This document shows, piece after piece, positions 1 to 7,250 of a stretch of 18,414 bases of DNA. Made by a program: the position numbers and the translations under genes. The notes below the pieces were generated by a model. The model was not told the origin of the DNA and searched no databases. It was given only the letters and a program-made list of their open reading frames with translations. The number at the start of each line of letters is the position of its first letter. Position 1 is the first letter of the stretch. The stretch is from DASSFZ01 sp036514635 (GTDB lineage Bacteria > Chloroflexota > Anaerolineae > Fen-1058), in contig DATBWU010000284.1 in the NCBI GenBank assembly GCA_036514635.1, positions 1 through 18,414 on the forward strand, in the 5' to 3' direction.

Positions 1-43
1 CCCAAAGTCGAATGGCGGACTGCGGGAGAGGGGGAGACACGCT

Positions 44-98
44 CCCCTCTCCTGGCGACAGCCGTTTCGTCGTCAGGAGAGGGGCCGGGGGTGAGGTG
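44..98. repeat. C/T-rich palindromic repeat (copy 1)
   Basis: An inverted repeat with 16-nt arms at 44-59 and 69-84 (one mismatch) and a 9-nt loop. The arms begin CCCCTCTCC and end GGAGAGGGG. The right arm is followed by a G-rich tail ending GGGGTGAGGTG, and the same tail ends the palindrome at 14795-14887, so the two look like copies of one dispersed family. It lies about 100 bp upstream of the group II intron-like domain V. Confidence 0.7.
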
Positions 99-189
99 TA
101 GCGGTCCGCTGGCCCACTCGCCCCAGAATTGAAATGCTCCCCAAAGGAGCATACACTTGAATCTTCCTGCGGATGCGAGTATCCTTGAA

Positions 190-262
190 GAGCCCGGTGC
201 GAGAAAACCGCACGCCGGGATCTGTGCGGGGGCAGTCGGGCAACTGGCTGGCCTATCGCGAT
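190..262 (+). mobile_element. Group II intron remnant, domains V and VI
   Basis: Positions 190-222 can fold as a group II intron domain V. The lower stem pairs 190-197 (containing the AGC catalytic triad at 191-193) with 215-222; a two-nucleotide CG bulge and an upper stem TGCG/CGCA with an A-rich loop follow. Positions 223-262 then form an imperfect hairpin resembling domain VI, with a candidate unpaired branch-point A near 255. The linked 'GGATCTGTGCGGGGG' run matches, from memory, what follows reverse-transcriptase ORFs in bacterial group II introns. No reverse-transcriptase coding sequence is visible between base 1 and 190, and another repeat occupies 44-98, so this looks like a 3' fragment. 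Domains I-IV could lie outside the window only if repeats interrupt them. Confidence 0.6.
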
Positions 263-456
263 GCCGCGCGGCCCGCCAGCATCAAACGGCGCCATTACCC
301 TAAACACATGATGGTATTGGTGCTCACCTAGGGCACACAGCGTAAGCGGTAGTAAACAACTGCGTTCCGTGCGTGAATTACGCAGACCCAGTTCTCGACA
401 ACTGAGGGTGAAGGCCAGTTGCGTGTCACGTGTATGAATAGCGCTGGAGACGAACG
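263..456. other. Non-coding leader of the sensor kinase
   Basis: No open frame of recognisable protein was found. Short inverted motifs CAACTG (399-404) and CAGTTG (416-421), and CTGCGT/ACGCAG around 360-385, could form weak hairpins. No convincing promoter hexamers were identified. Confidence 0.4.
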
Positions 457-2175
457 ATGCAACACAGACTCAAGACCAAAGTGCAACTCATGAGTGAACT
501 CGCTGAGTTACGCCGGCGCATCACTGAGATGGAAACCACAGAACGCGAGCGCCGGCGCGTGGATGAGGCGCTGCAAGCTTCTGAAACTCGATACCGACGA
601 CTCTTTGAAACGGCCAAGGACGGCATCCTGATACTTGACGCAGACACCGGACAGATCATGGACGTTAACCCCTTCCTGATGGAGATGTTGGGTTATTCTC
701 ACGAGGAGTTTGTGGGGAAGGAACTCTGGGAGATCGGTCCCTTCAAAAACATTGAGGCGAGCCGGGAGGCCTTTCGAGAGTTGCAAAGTAGAGAGTATAT
801 CCGTTACGAACACCTGCCGCTTGAAAGCAGCGCCGGTCGGTCTATGGATGTGGAGTTTGTCAGCAACATCTATCGCATTAACGGCGACCGAGTGATTCAA
901 TGTAACATTCGCGACATCACCGAACGCGTTCGACGCGAGCGCGAGCTGGAGATCATAGCCAGCGTGGGAGCCGCCCTGCGGAATGCCCCCACTCGCGGCG
1001 ACATGCTGCCCGTCATCGTTGACCAGGTGCTCAGGTTGCTCCGCGCCCAGGGAGCAGCCTTAGCCATGTACGACCCGGCAACGGGCGAGTCGGTGGTGGT
1101 GTTGGCCAGGGGTGAGTGGACAGACTGGACCGGGATGCGGCTACCACCGGGTCACGAGGTGATTGGACATGTGCTCGCCACCGGCCGACTCTTCGTGAGC
1201 GCTGATGCGCAGACTGACTCGCGGATCACGCAGCCGGGCTTGTTCGGGACGCTGCAGGTCGTGGTCGGTATGCCGCTCATTGAGCAAGGGCGAACGATTG
1301 GCGCGATCTGGATTGGCCGCAAGACCGACATGAGCCGCAACGAGCTGCGCCTCCTGAGCGTCATTGGCGAGATTACGGCCAATGCGCTGTATCGCGCGGA
1401 AGTCCTGGAGACGCTGGAATCTCGAGTGGAGGAACGCACGCGCGCGCTGGCTCTGGCCAACGAACGCCTCCAGGAACTGGACCGGCTGAAGGACGAATTC
1501 ATATCCAATATCAATCACGAACTTCGCACACCCTTTGCCAACATCAAACTGTTCCTCGGCTTGTTGGCGCGCGGCAAGCCTGACAAGCATGTCCTCTACA
1601 TGCAGACCTTGGACCGAGAAGTGGCTCGATTGGAAAAGATTATCGTAGACTTGCTCGATTTCTCGCGAATCGATCGGGATTTGACGGAGGTCGAACTTGC
1701 CCCGATCAGTGTCAACCAGATCGTTGACTGGCTCATTACCGACCGATCAGCTCTGGCCACCGAGTACGGTCTTACACTGACGTATGCGCCTGCCCCGAGC
1801 CCGCCCTGGGCGCTGGCCAATCCGGTCTTGCTCACACAGGTCATCTCCAATTTCCTCACCAATGCTTTTCACTACACGCCGCCCGGCGGTAGCGTCACGG
1901 TGACAACCGCCCTCACCCAGGATCAGGCGCGCGATTGGGTGATCGTTACGGTGCGCGACACTGGACCAGGTATCTCGACCGAAGACCGGCCGCATCTGTT
2001 TGAGCGATTCTATCGGGGTGAAGCGGCGCGGAAGTCCAGGGCCCCAGGCACTGGCTTGGGACTGGCGATCTGCAAAGAGATTGTGCAACGGCTGGGAGGC
2101 CGCATCACCGTCGACAGCCAGCCAGGCCACGGCGCGGCCTTCAGTGTGTGGCTGCCGCTCGCCAGTGAACCTTGA
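457..2175 (+). CDS. PAS-GAF sensor histidine kinase
   Basis: A predicted cytoplasmic two-component sensor kinase of 572 residues that would autophosphorylate a histidine and pass phosphate to a response regulator. Residues 1-40 form an arginine/glutamate-rich coiled coil. A PAS domain spans about 43-160 (RYRRLFETAKDGILILD; closing NIRDITER). A GAF domain spans about 165-315. A second coiled coil (315-345) leads to the HisKA domain, with phospho-acceptor H354 in NINHELRTP. The HATPase domain has the N box (ISNFLTNAFHYTP), G1 (DTGPGIS) and G2 (GTGLGLA). No membrane segment is visible, so the signal is probably sensed in the cytoplasm. The start is supported by GGAG seven bases upstream. No receiver-domain gene lies beside it, so it is an orphan in this window. 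The ligands of PAS and GAF are unknown. Confidence 0.93.
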   Translation: MQHRLKTKVQLMSELAELRRRITEMETTERERRRVDEALQASETRYRRLFETAKDGILILDADTGQIMDVNPFLMEMLGYSHEEFVGKELWEIGPFKNIEASREAFRELQSREYIRYEHLPLESSAGRSMDVEFVSNIYRINGDRVIQCNIRDITERVRRERELEIIASVGAALRNAPTRGDMLPVIVDQVLRLLRAQGAALAMYDPATGESVVVLARGEWTDWTGMRLPPGHEVIGHVLATGRLFVSADAQTDSRITQPGLFGTLQVVVGMPLIEQGRTIGAIWIGRKTDMSRNELRLLSVIGEITANALYRAEVLETLESRVEERTRALALANERLQELDRLKDEFISNINHELRTPFANIKLFLGLLARGKPDKHVLYMQTLDREVARLEKIIVDLLDFSRIDRDLTEVELAPISVNQIVDWLITDRSALATEYGLTLTYAPAPSPPWALANPVLLTQVISNFLTNAFHYTPPGGSVTVTTALTQDQARDWVIVTVRDTGPGISTEDRPHLFERFYRGEAARKSRAPGTGLGLAICKEIVQRLGGRITVDSQPGHGAAFSVWLPLASEP

Positions 2176-2385
2176 TCTTGCAGAAGGTGCTGCGTTCCAG
2201 TATGCGGTGGATGCTGTGCGGCAATGGCTTTGCTGTGCGTGAAATCACGTCGGCTCACGCGGGTACGCGAGACTGGCTATCATTCGTGTGTGTTACCCAG
2301 CCTGGGTAGTTCAGAGACGTGTGGCCCAACCCGTCGTTGCACCTGGCCGCCGACCGCGCCGCCATCCATTGATCAACACCAGCGA

Positions 2386-2509
2386 GGCACACCCGACGAA
2401 GTCCGCGCCAAAGTGGACGAATATCGCAGGCGCGGCTGCACCTGCCACCTGCCCCATTCCATATCCGCTGGGCGATGCCCGATTGATGATCGACACGTTC
2501 GCGCAGTAG
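2386..2509 (+). pseudogene. Luciferase-like monooxygenase C-terminal remnant
   Basis: One frame gives GTPDEVRAKVDEYRRRGCTC (from 2386). A second frame, shifted by one, gives CPIPYPLGDARLMIDTFAQ and a stop at 2507-2509. Read together with a frameshift near 2440-2455, they reproduce the usual C-terminal end of F420-dependent LLM-class oxidoreductases (GTP-E-V-x-YxxxG...PLG-D...MI-FA). Nothing upstream of 2386 extends the match convincingly, so the gene has lost its barrel and survives as a short, frameshifted end. The identification rests on remembered family consensus. Confidence 0.5.
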
Positions 2510-2673
2510 ACTCAAATCGACGTGATCTGCTGCGCATACTCCAACAGCGCGACGGTGCCGCAGACGGCCACGAGTTTCACCTTTACCACCGGATTGGAGG
2601 CCGAACGAATCGCCACCGGCCACGATGACCATCCAGATTCCCTGAAAGGTTTCACGCAAGTCGAGGCGGGAAC

Positions 2674-2707
2674 GAAGAGGCTCGTCGGTTACCCGACGGG
2701 CCTCTTC
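2674..2707. terminator. Strong hairpin, possible terminator
   Basis: Fifteen-base arms (2674-2688 and 2693-2707; GAAGAGGCTCGTCGG / CCGACGGGCCTCTTC) pair completely with one G-U wobble around a TTAC loop. It lies about 100 bp beyond the stop of the minus-strand gene at 2807, where a terminator for that pair is expected. Neither side has a clear run of T, so rho-independent action is uncertain; it may be a transcript-end stabiliser or a repeat. Confidence 0.55.
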
Positions 2708-2806
2708 ATGCTTGACACAACTCCAACGTTGGCCGGATAAAGGGCACGACTTCGCGGCCGCGCCGGATCAGGCTGCGAACGATCACGAACAGTCTTACAG
2801 TTGCAT

Positions 2807-3100
2807 TCACCCGCGAAGTTCGGCGCTGGGCAATCGTTCCAGATAACCCCCCGCTTCAGCCTGGTCCAGCACCGCGAGGATAGTGTTGACCAACACGCGC
2901 GCCGATTCCGCACTGAGTTCCACCGCGACTCGGACTCCCGGCCCCTGCGCGTCATTCACAAAGTCGATATTGAGCGCATGCTCCAGAGGCGCATTGAAGG
3001 GGTGGTCATACGACACGTTCGCCTGACGCAGGCTGAACCAACCACCTGTCCCTTTGCCGCTCCCGTCTATCTCCACTTGCTTGACAATCATCGTGCACAT
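2807..3100 (-). CDS. Small DUF6295-like protein
   Basis: A 97-residue protein with a conserved look: MCTMIVKQVEIDGSGKGTGGWF, then SYDHPFNAPLEHALNIDFVN (31-50) and a segment ELSAESARVLVNTILAVLD (61-79) that is probably a helix. From memory this matches a small bacterial family annotated DUF6295; the biochemical role is unknown. The start at 3100 is chosen over the longer frame to 3196 because GGAAAGGAG lies eight bases upstream of this ATG and because the family begins MCT. It has no signal peptide or membrane segment. It sits 37 bp downstream of the hydrolase gene on the same strand and is probably cotranscribed with it. Confidence 0.8.
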   Translation of the reverse strand: MCTMIVKQVEIDGSGKGTGGWFSLRQANVSYDHPFNAPLEHALNIDFVNDAQGPGVRVAVELSAESARVLVNTILAVLDQAEAGGYLERLPSAELRG

Positions 3101-3137
3101 CGTCGCGCTCCTTTCCAGCCTCGACTGGCGGCTACGC

Positions 3138-3905
3138 TCACTTTGCCGGCGTACCGAGATGCTTTTCCAGGAAGGCAAATACCTTCTGCCAGCCATCTAC
3201 CGCCTGCGCCTGCCGATAGTTCGGCTTGTCATAGTAGAAAAAGCCATGGCCCGCGCCGGGATACATGTGGAACTCATAGGTCTTGCCGTGCCTTTTGAGT
3301 TCTTGCTCATGTTGGGTGACCTGTTCCGGCGTGGGGTTTCGGTCTTCTTCGCCAAAGAGACCCAGGAGCGGGCAGGACAGGTCTTGGGTGTACTCAATCG
3401 GGGCGACCGGTTGCTTGGGAGTGAGTTCTGCTTGCGCCATCACCACCCGTCCGCCCCAACAGTCAACAACAGCGTCAAAGCCCTTCACGCGACACGCGGC
3501 GAGGTAAGCGTGCCGGCCTCCTGAGCAGGTTCCGAAAACGCCGACTTTGCCGTTGACGTAGGGCAGTGAGCGCAGGGATTGCATCGCCCCTTCGAGATCG
3601 CCCACGACCTGATCGTCCGAAACACCCCCTGCCCCGCGCACTTTGGCCGCCACATCTTCAGGCGTCCCATGACCGTCACGGTAGTAGAGATTGGGAGAAA
3701 GCGTGGCATAGCCATGATGGGCGAACCGGCGGGTCGCCTCCCGATACCATTCGTCCCAGCCAGGCATGTGATGGATCACAACCATGCCAGGGAAAGGTCC
3801 CGCGCCCAAGGGACGGGCAAAATAGGCGTTGATGACCTCGCCGTGATTACCGTGGAGCATGATGGTTTCGGCCAGCATGCCTTCATACATATCCGTTTGG
3901 TACAT
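3138..3905 (-). CDS. Dienelactone hydrolase family protein
   Basis: A 255-residue alpha/beta hydrolase of the dienelactone hydrolase (carboxymethylenebutenolidase) family, which cleaves cyclic enol-lactones or related esters. The nucleophile elbow is GTCSGG with C127, the acid is probably D188 (FGEEDRNPTPEQ) and the histidine is H220 (GAGHGFFYY), the Cys-Asp-His triad expected of the family. HHMPGWDEW near 45-53 corresponds to the substrate-side segment seen in DLH proteins. The length is normal. No signal peptide is seen, so it should be cytoplasmic. The start at 3905 is supported by GGGAGGAA six bases upstream. It heads a two-gene unit with the DUF6295-like gene. The true substrate cannot be told from sequence; many members are not chlorocatechol-pathway enzymes. 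Confidence 0.9.
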   Translation of the reverse strand: MYQTDMYEGMLAETIMLHGNHGEVINAYFARPLGAGPFPGMVVIHHMPGWDEWYREATRRFAHHGYATLSPNLYYRDGHGTPEDVAAKVRGAGGVSDDQVVGDLEGAMQSLRSLPYVNGKVGVFGTCSGGRHAYLAACRVKGFDAVVDCWGGRVVMAQAELTPKQPVAPIEYTQDLSCPLLGLFGEEDRNPTPEQVTQHEQELKRHGKTYEFHMYPGAGHGFFYYDKPNYRQAQAVDGWQKVFAFLEKHLGTPAK

Positions 3906-3992
3906 AGTTTCCTCCCTTGATTTATCCTCGTCTGCTGTTCATCTGCGCGCCCTACGGCGCAGGCAGGCCACGGCGCATAACCATGTTGCGAG

Positions 3993-4021
3993 AGTTTACA
4001 CCCGGCTAATAGCAAAATCAA
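3993..4021 (-). promoter_or_regulatory. Candidate promoter for the hydrolase pair
   Basis: On the minus strand TTGATT (4021-4016) and TAAACT (3998-3993) are separated by exactly 17 bases, an acceptable sigma-70-type pair four of six matches each. Transcription would begin about 80 bases before the 3905 start codon. No operator is evident. Confidence 0.35.
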
Positions 4022-4072
4022 AATACCCGCTATCGCCCATCGCGCTGAGGTGGACTTTGCCCAGCGCCGGGG

Positions 4073-4078
4073 TATAAT
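4073..4078 (+). promoter_or_regulatory. Candidate -10 box upstream of the Uma2 gene
   Basis: A perfect TATAAT within GGGGTATAATCG lies about 110 bp before the 4188 start codon. The -35 region is poor (nearest candidates are off-spacing), so this is a weak call. It would drive the Uma2-thioesterase pair away from the divergent hydrolase promoter. Confidence 0.3.
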
Positions 4079-4187
4079 CGACCTGCTCGAAGTGCGGGCT
4101 GCATTAGCGATCGAGATAAGTGAACGGGTGGTATGAAGCTGATGATCGATACATTTGCATAGCAATGAAGTTGCAGGAGGTTCGCGT

Positions 4188-4766
4188 ATGAGTGCTCCCT
4201 CCAGACCCGAAACGAAAGACATCGTATATAACTGGCTGACTGAGCGGCGCTGGACCCAAGACGAGTATCTGCTGTTTGCCAACGACCAGAACACGCTGAT
4301 CGAACTGTCGGACGGAAAGGTGGTGATCCACGAAATGCCCACGCCGCAGCATCAGTCGATCGTCCTCAACCTGGCTGCACTCTTGCGCCACTACCCGGAG
4401 AGCAAGACCTTCACCGCGCCGATGCCGATTCAGCTCTGGCCGGGCAAAATGCGCGAGCCGGACGTGGTACTGTATCGGACTGAACATCTTGATCGAGTGC
4501 AGGAGCAATTCGCCGGGCCGCCCGATCTGGTCGTCGAAGTCCTGTCGCCATCAACTCGTTCGGTCGACCTCGGCGAGAAGATGGACGAGTACGCGCAGGC
4601 GGACATCCCGGAATACTGGATCGTGGAACAGGATGCGCAGAACGTCTCTGTTTACACCGCCAGCGGCGGCGCATACGAGCTTGCCGGGCGCTACCGCCGG
4701 GGCGAGCACGTTCAATCTCTGACGCTGGCAAATCTGAGCATCTCCGTGGATGAGATATTCAATTGA
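4188..4766 (+). CDS. Uma2 family endonuclease-like protein
   Basis: A 192-residue member of the Uma2 (DUF820) family, which has a PD-(D/E)XK nuclease fold and is greatly expanded in Cyanobacteria and Chloroflexota. Visible family marks are TQDEYLLF (24-30), a central REPDVVLY with D92, and VVEVLSPSTRSVDLGEKMDEYAQADIPEYWIV (written across 115-146), giving E117 and K131 as likely catalytic residues. The active site looks intact. The start at 4188 is preferred to 4155 because AGGAGG lies seven bases upstream. Cellular function is unknown for the family, and nuclease activity is inferred from fold. Its TGA overlaps the TTG start of the following thioesterase. Confidence 0.88.
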   Translation: MSAPSRPETKDIVYNWLTERRWTQDEYLLFANDQNTLIELSDGKVVIHEMPTPQHQSIVLNLAALLRHYPESKTFTAPMPIQLWPGKMREPDVVLYRTEHLDRVQEQFAGPPDLVVEVLSPSTRSVDLGEKMDEYAQADIPEYWIVEQDAQNVSVYTASGGAYELAGRYRRGEHVQSLTLANLSISVDEIFN

Positions 4767-5233
4767 ATAAACAACCCAACTCTCGTATGTGCTTTATCTG
4801 CGGTCTACAAAATCCGATCGGCCTGAAGATGGCGCTGTACAACGACGTGGAGAATCAACAGGTCGTCTCGACGGTCGTCGTGCCGGATCACTTTCAGGGT
4901 TATCCCGGCGTCGTGCACGGCGGGATCGTCTCCACGATCCTCGACGAGGTCGCCGGCCGCGCGGTCTTGATCACCGGCAGCGACGAAGACTTGATGGTCA
5001 CGGTCAAGATTGAAGTGAAGTATCGGCAGCCCACGCCGACCGAGACGCCCTTGACTGTGATTGGCCGCGTCACCCAGCCGGGCCGCACCCGGGCGCGCGT
5101 CTGTGGTGAAATCCGCCTGCCCGACGGCACGATCACCGCCGAAGCCGATTTGCTGCTCGCTCGCCCGCCGGAAGACTTCCGCGATCGCTGGCAGGACGAA
5201 CTGCCGTTCTGGAAAGTGTATCCGGACAACTGA
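4763..5233 (+). CDS. PaaI-family hotdog thioesterase
   Basis: A 156-residue hotdog-fold acyl-CoA thioesterase-like protein. An N-terminal PNSRMCFICGLQNPIGL motif (5-21, with C10 and C13) is typical of this subgroup. The signature GYPGVVHGGIVSTILDE (46-62) contains HGG at 52-54 and D61/E62 at the catalytic position. It would hydrolyse acyl- or aryl-CoA thioesters in the cytoplasm; the substrate is unknown. The start is probably TTG at 4763, because the family extends upstream of the internal methionine and because the TTGA overlap with the Uma2 stop suggests translational coupling. Starting at M9 (4787) would cut the conserved N-terminus. Confidence 0.88.
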   Translation: MNKQPNSRMCFICGLQNPIGLKMALYNDVENQQVVSTVVVPDHFQGYPGVVHGGIVSTILDEVAGRAVLITGSDEDLMVTVKIEVKYRQPTPTETPLTVIGRVTQPGRTRARVCGEIRLPDGTITAEADLLLARPPEDFRDRWQDELPFWKVYPDN

Positions 5234-5318
5234 AGCGTACCTCGCCTATCAGACAACGCACCTAACTCCCCATCACTCCCCTGGGACAAGCTCAGTGAAT
5301 CGACCATTAACGCCTACA

Positions 5319-7250
5319 ATGCCAAGCAGCACTAGCCATGCTTGGCTCCGCGCTCTGGTCTGGCCGATCGCGCTGGCCATACTGACAGTGCTTAGCTATT
5401 CGCCTGTCGTCAACATGCCCTTTTACGCTGAGGACCCACTCGACCTGGGCCAGGTGCGCCAGAGCGACCTGACCGAGATACTGTTCACCAACGCCAGCCA
5501 GGTATACTACCGCCCATTGACATTTCTGTTGATGAAAGCCAGCGAATTGCCAGATGGGACATTCCGCCCACTACCTTTTCATGTCGCACACCTCGCTGCC
5601 CACACGCTCAACGTGGCCTTGATGTTTTGGCTGACGCGCCAACTGGCTCATCAAGACTCGGTGGCCATCCTCGCCGCGCTGCTGCTGGCCTGGTATCCCT
5701 ATAGCTACGACGCCGTCGCGCGAGCCACTCCGCAACAGCCGTTCATCATCACCGGCCTGCTCCTGTCACTGCTGCTGTATCTGAAAGGGCGTCTCGACCG
5801 CAACCGGCGATGGCTAGGGGCATCCGCCATGCCGTTGCTGATGGCCTACCCCCTTCTGGAGAACGCACTGCTGTTTGGGCTATCGACGATCGCATTGGAA
5901 GCCATGCTGGTCCTGCGCCGGCAGGTTCCGCGCATGAGCCTGTTCCCGCTCGTGCATCTCGTCGCGGCTGTACCATTCGGAGTGATCTGGTTCCTGATCC
6001 CTAAAGAGGGCGCGGCGCTGGGCTTGCGCTTTGACCCGCGCGTGGGCGATTTGCTCATCCGCGCCGCGCTGTGGCCGATGACGCTCCTCGGCGATCTGCT
6101 CGCGATCAACGAACAGGCGAGCGGACTGCTGCTCGCAGCCGGCATCGTCGCAATCGTGTTGATCTTCTGGTGGGGCCGCGCTCTGTCCTGGCTGCTTCTC
6201 CCGATCTCGATCTGGTTCGTCGGCAGTTTCCCAGTGTGGGTCGCCAGCAACTATCCTTACGTGCAAATCTCTCCACGCGTGCTATATGTGACAGTGCCGG
6301 GCCTGGCGCTGTTGTGGGCCGGGTTGCTCACATTCCGCTTCGATCAGCCGATGGCGGCCCGCCTGTACCGAGCTGGCGCGAGCGTCGTCGTTACCTTGAT
6401 TGCCGCCCAGTGTCTGTCAGGGCTGTTGGCTTTGCAGCAACTCTACAATCACGGCTCACAGCTCATGTGGCATGTTACGCAAGCCGCCGAGCGCGCGGGA
6501 AGCACTGGGCGGCTGGTCTTCGTCGACGTGCCGGATCGCATGGTTCTCAAGGAGCCGCCGTGGCCGTTCGGCTGGTGGGGCATGCTGCTCGCGCCGGTGT
6601 CGGTGGACTTGGGACAATACTCCGACCTGATCTCCGGCACACGCCCCGAGACGCGCTCGTACAGCGCGCCGGCTATCTCTGCGACAGACCGGGAAGCCTG
6701 GCCCTATCATACAGACACGCGCGGGGTCATCGCGTCCGCTGATGTGCTGTACGACAGCGCGCGATGGGCGGACACTGTCTATCGCACGCGCTTCGCGCCG
6801 GATGGCTCGATGACGTTGGAAGAGGCTGGGGCTGTGCTCGAATCCAACGCGAAACCCGTCGGACGTATAGCCCGCTTTGCGGATATCGCCGAGTTGCTGA
6901 GCGTAGAGGCACAAGCCCAAGCTGGTCGCCTGCGCGTCACGCTGCACTGGCGAAGCATCGGAGCGGCCCGGCCGCACGATACGATTTTCGTGCATATCTA
7001 TCACGCCTCCAAATTGATCGCGCAGAGCGACGGCGACAGCCTGGGCAACCTCGTCCCGTTGACTACCTGGCGGCACGGCGACGTCATTAAGGATGTGAGG
7101 ATGCTTGACCTGCCTGCGGAGGTAGCCGGCGATGAACCTACCATTGGTGTCGGCCTGTATAATCGAGTGACGGCCGAACGCATCGCCGCCTACGACGCCG
7201 CCGGTTCGCCCCTGCCCGACAATGTCGTCCTGATTTCGGTAGCCAAATGA
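5319..7250 (+). CDS. Polytopic GT-C glycosyltransferase-like protein
   Basis: A 643-residue membrane protein with roughly ten to twelve hydrophobic segments, beginning with ALVWPIALAILTVLSYSP, and a soluble C-terminal part. The first external loop carries an acidic YAEDPLDL, followed by YYRPLTFLLMK, resembling GT-C glycosyltransferases that use polyprenyl-linked sugars. Residues about 515-643 form a beta-rich domain with LHWRSIG, IFVHIYHASKLIAQSDG, TTWRHGD and GVGLYNR. The same domain ends the next gene. The start is uncertain: ATG 5319 lacks a Shine-Dalgarno, and GTG 5295 in the same frame has only GGGAC upstream; the frame is open further back over the thioesterase gene but that is shadow. 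The ATGA overlap with the next gene indicates cotranslation. The acceptor is unknown; cell-surface glycan or glycoprotein is plausible. Confidence 0.75.
   Translation: MPSSTSHAWLRALVWPIALAILTVLSYSPVVNMPFYAEDPLDLGQVRQSDLTEILFTNASQVYYRPLTFLLMKASELPDGTFRPLPFHVAHLAAHTLNVALMFWLTRQLAHQDSVAILAALLLAWYPYSYDAVARATPQQPFIITGLLLSLLLYLKGRLDRNRRWLGASAMPLLMAYPLLENALLFGLSTIALEAMLVLRRQVPRMSLFPLVHLVAAVPFGVIWFLIPKEGAALGLRFDPRVGDLLIRAALWPMTLLGDLLAINEQASGLLLAAGIVAIVLIFWWGRALSWLLLPISIWFVGSFPVWVASNYPYVQISPRVLYVTVPGLALLWAGLLTFRFDQPMAARLYRAGASVVVTLIAAQCLSGLLALQQLYNHGSQLMWHVTQAAERAGSTGRLVFVDVPDRMVLKEPPWPFGWWGMLLAPVSVDLGQYSDLISGTRPETRSYSAPAISATDREAWPYHTDTRGVIASADVLYDSARWADTVYRTRFAPDGSMTLEEAGAVLESNAKPVGRIARFADIAELLSVEAQAQAGRLRVTLHWRSIGAARPHDTIFVHIYHASKLIAQSDGDSLGNLVPLTTWRHGDVIKDVRMLDLPAEVAGDEPTIGVGLYNRVTAERIAAYDAAGSPLPDNVVLISVAK

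Larger units (their letters stand above)
2176..2806. other. Decayed 630-bp gene-poor stretch
   Basis: Apart from the LLM remnant and the hairpin at 2674-2707, nothing recognisable is encoded here. On the minus strand the translation of about 2515-2610 gives a hydrophobic run (KLVAVCGTVALLEYA) interrupted by a stop, which might be the trace of a membrane protein but has no partner sequence. The region looks like a graveyard of gene ends between the kinase and the convergent minus-strand pair. Confidence 0.4.

Noticed and set aside
2294..2308. TACCCAG/CTGGGTA palindrome as a terminator or operator
   Set aside because: Only five pairs remain once a loop is allowed, and no gene context supports it.
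2255..2659. 134-residue minus-strand frame
   Set aside because: It has no recognisable domain, mixed composition, and overlaps the LLM remnant that reads on the other strand.
5061..5318. Extended N-terminus of the first glycosyltransferase frame
   Set aside because: This part overlaps the thioesterase gene in another frame and has an arginine/proline-rich shadow composition; the membrane protein begins near 5295-5319.
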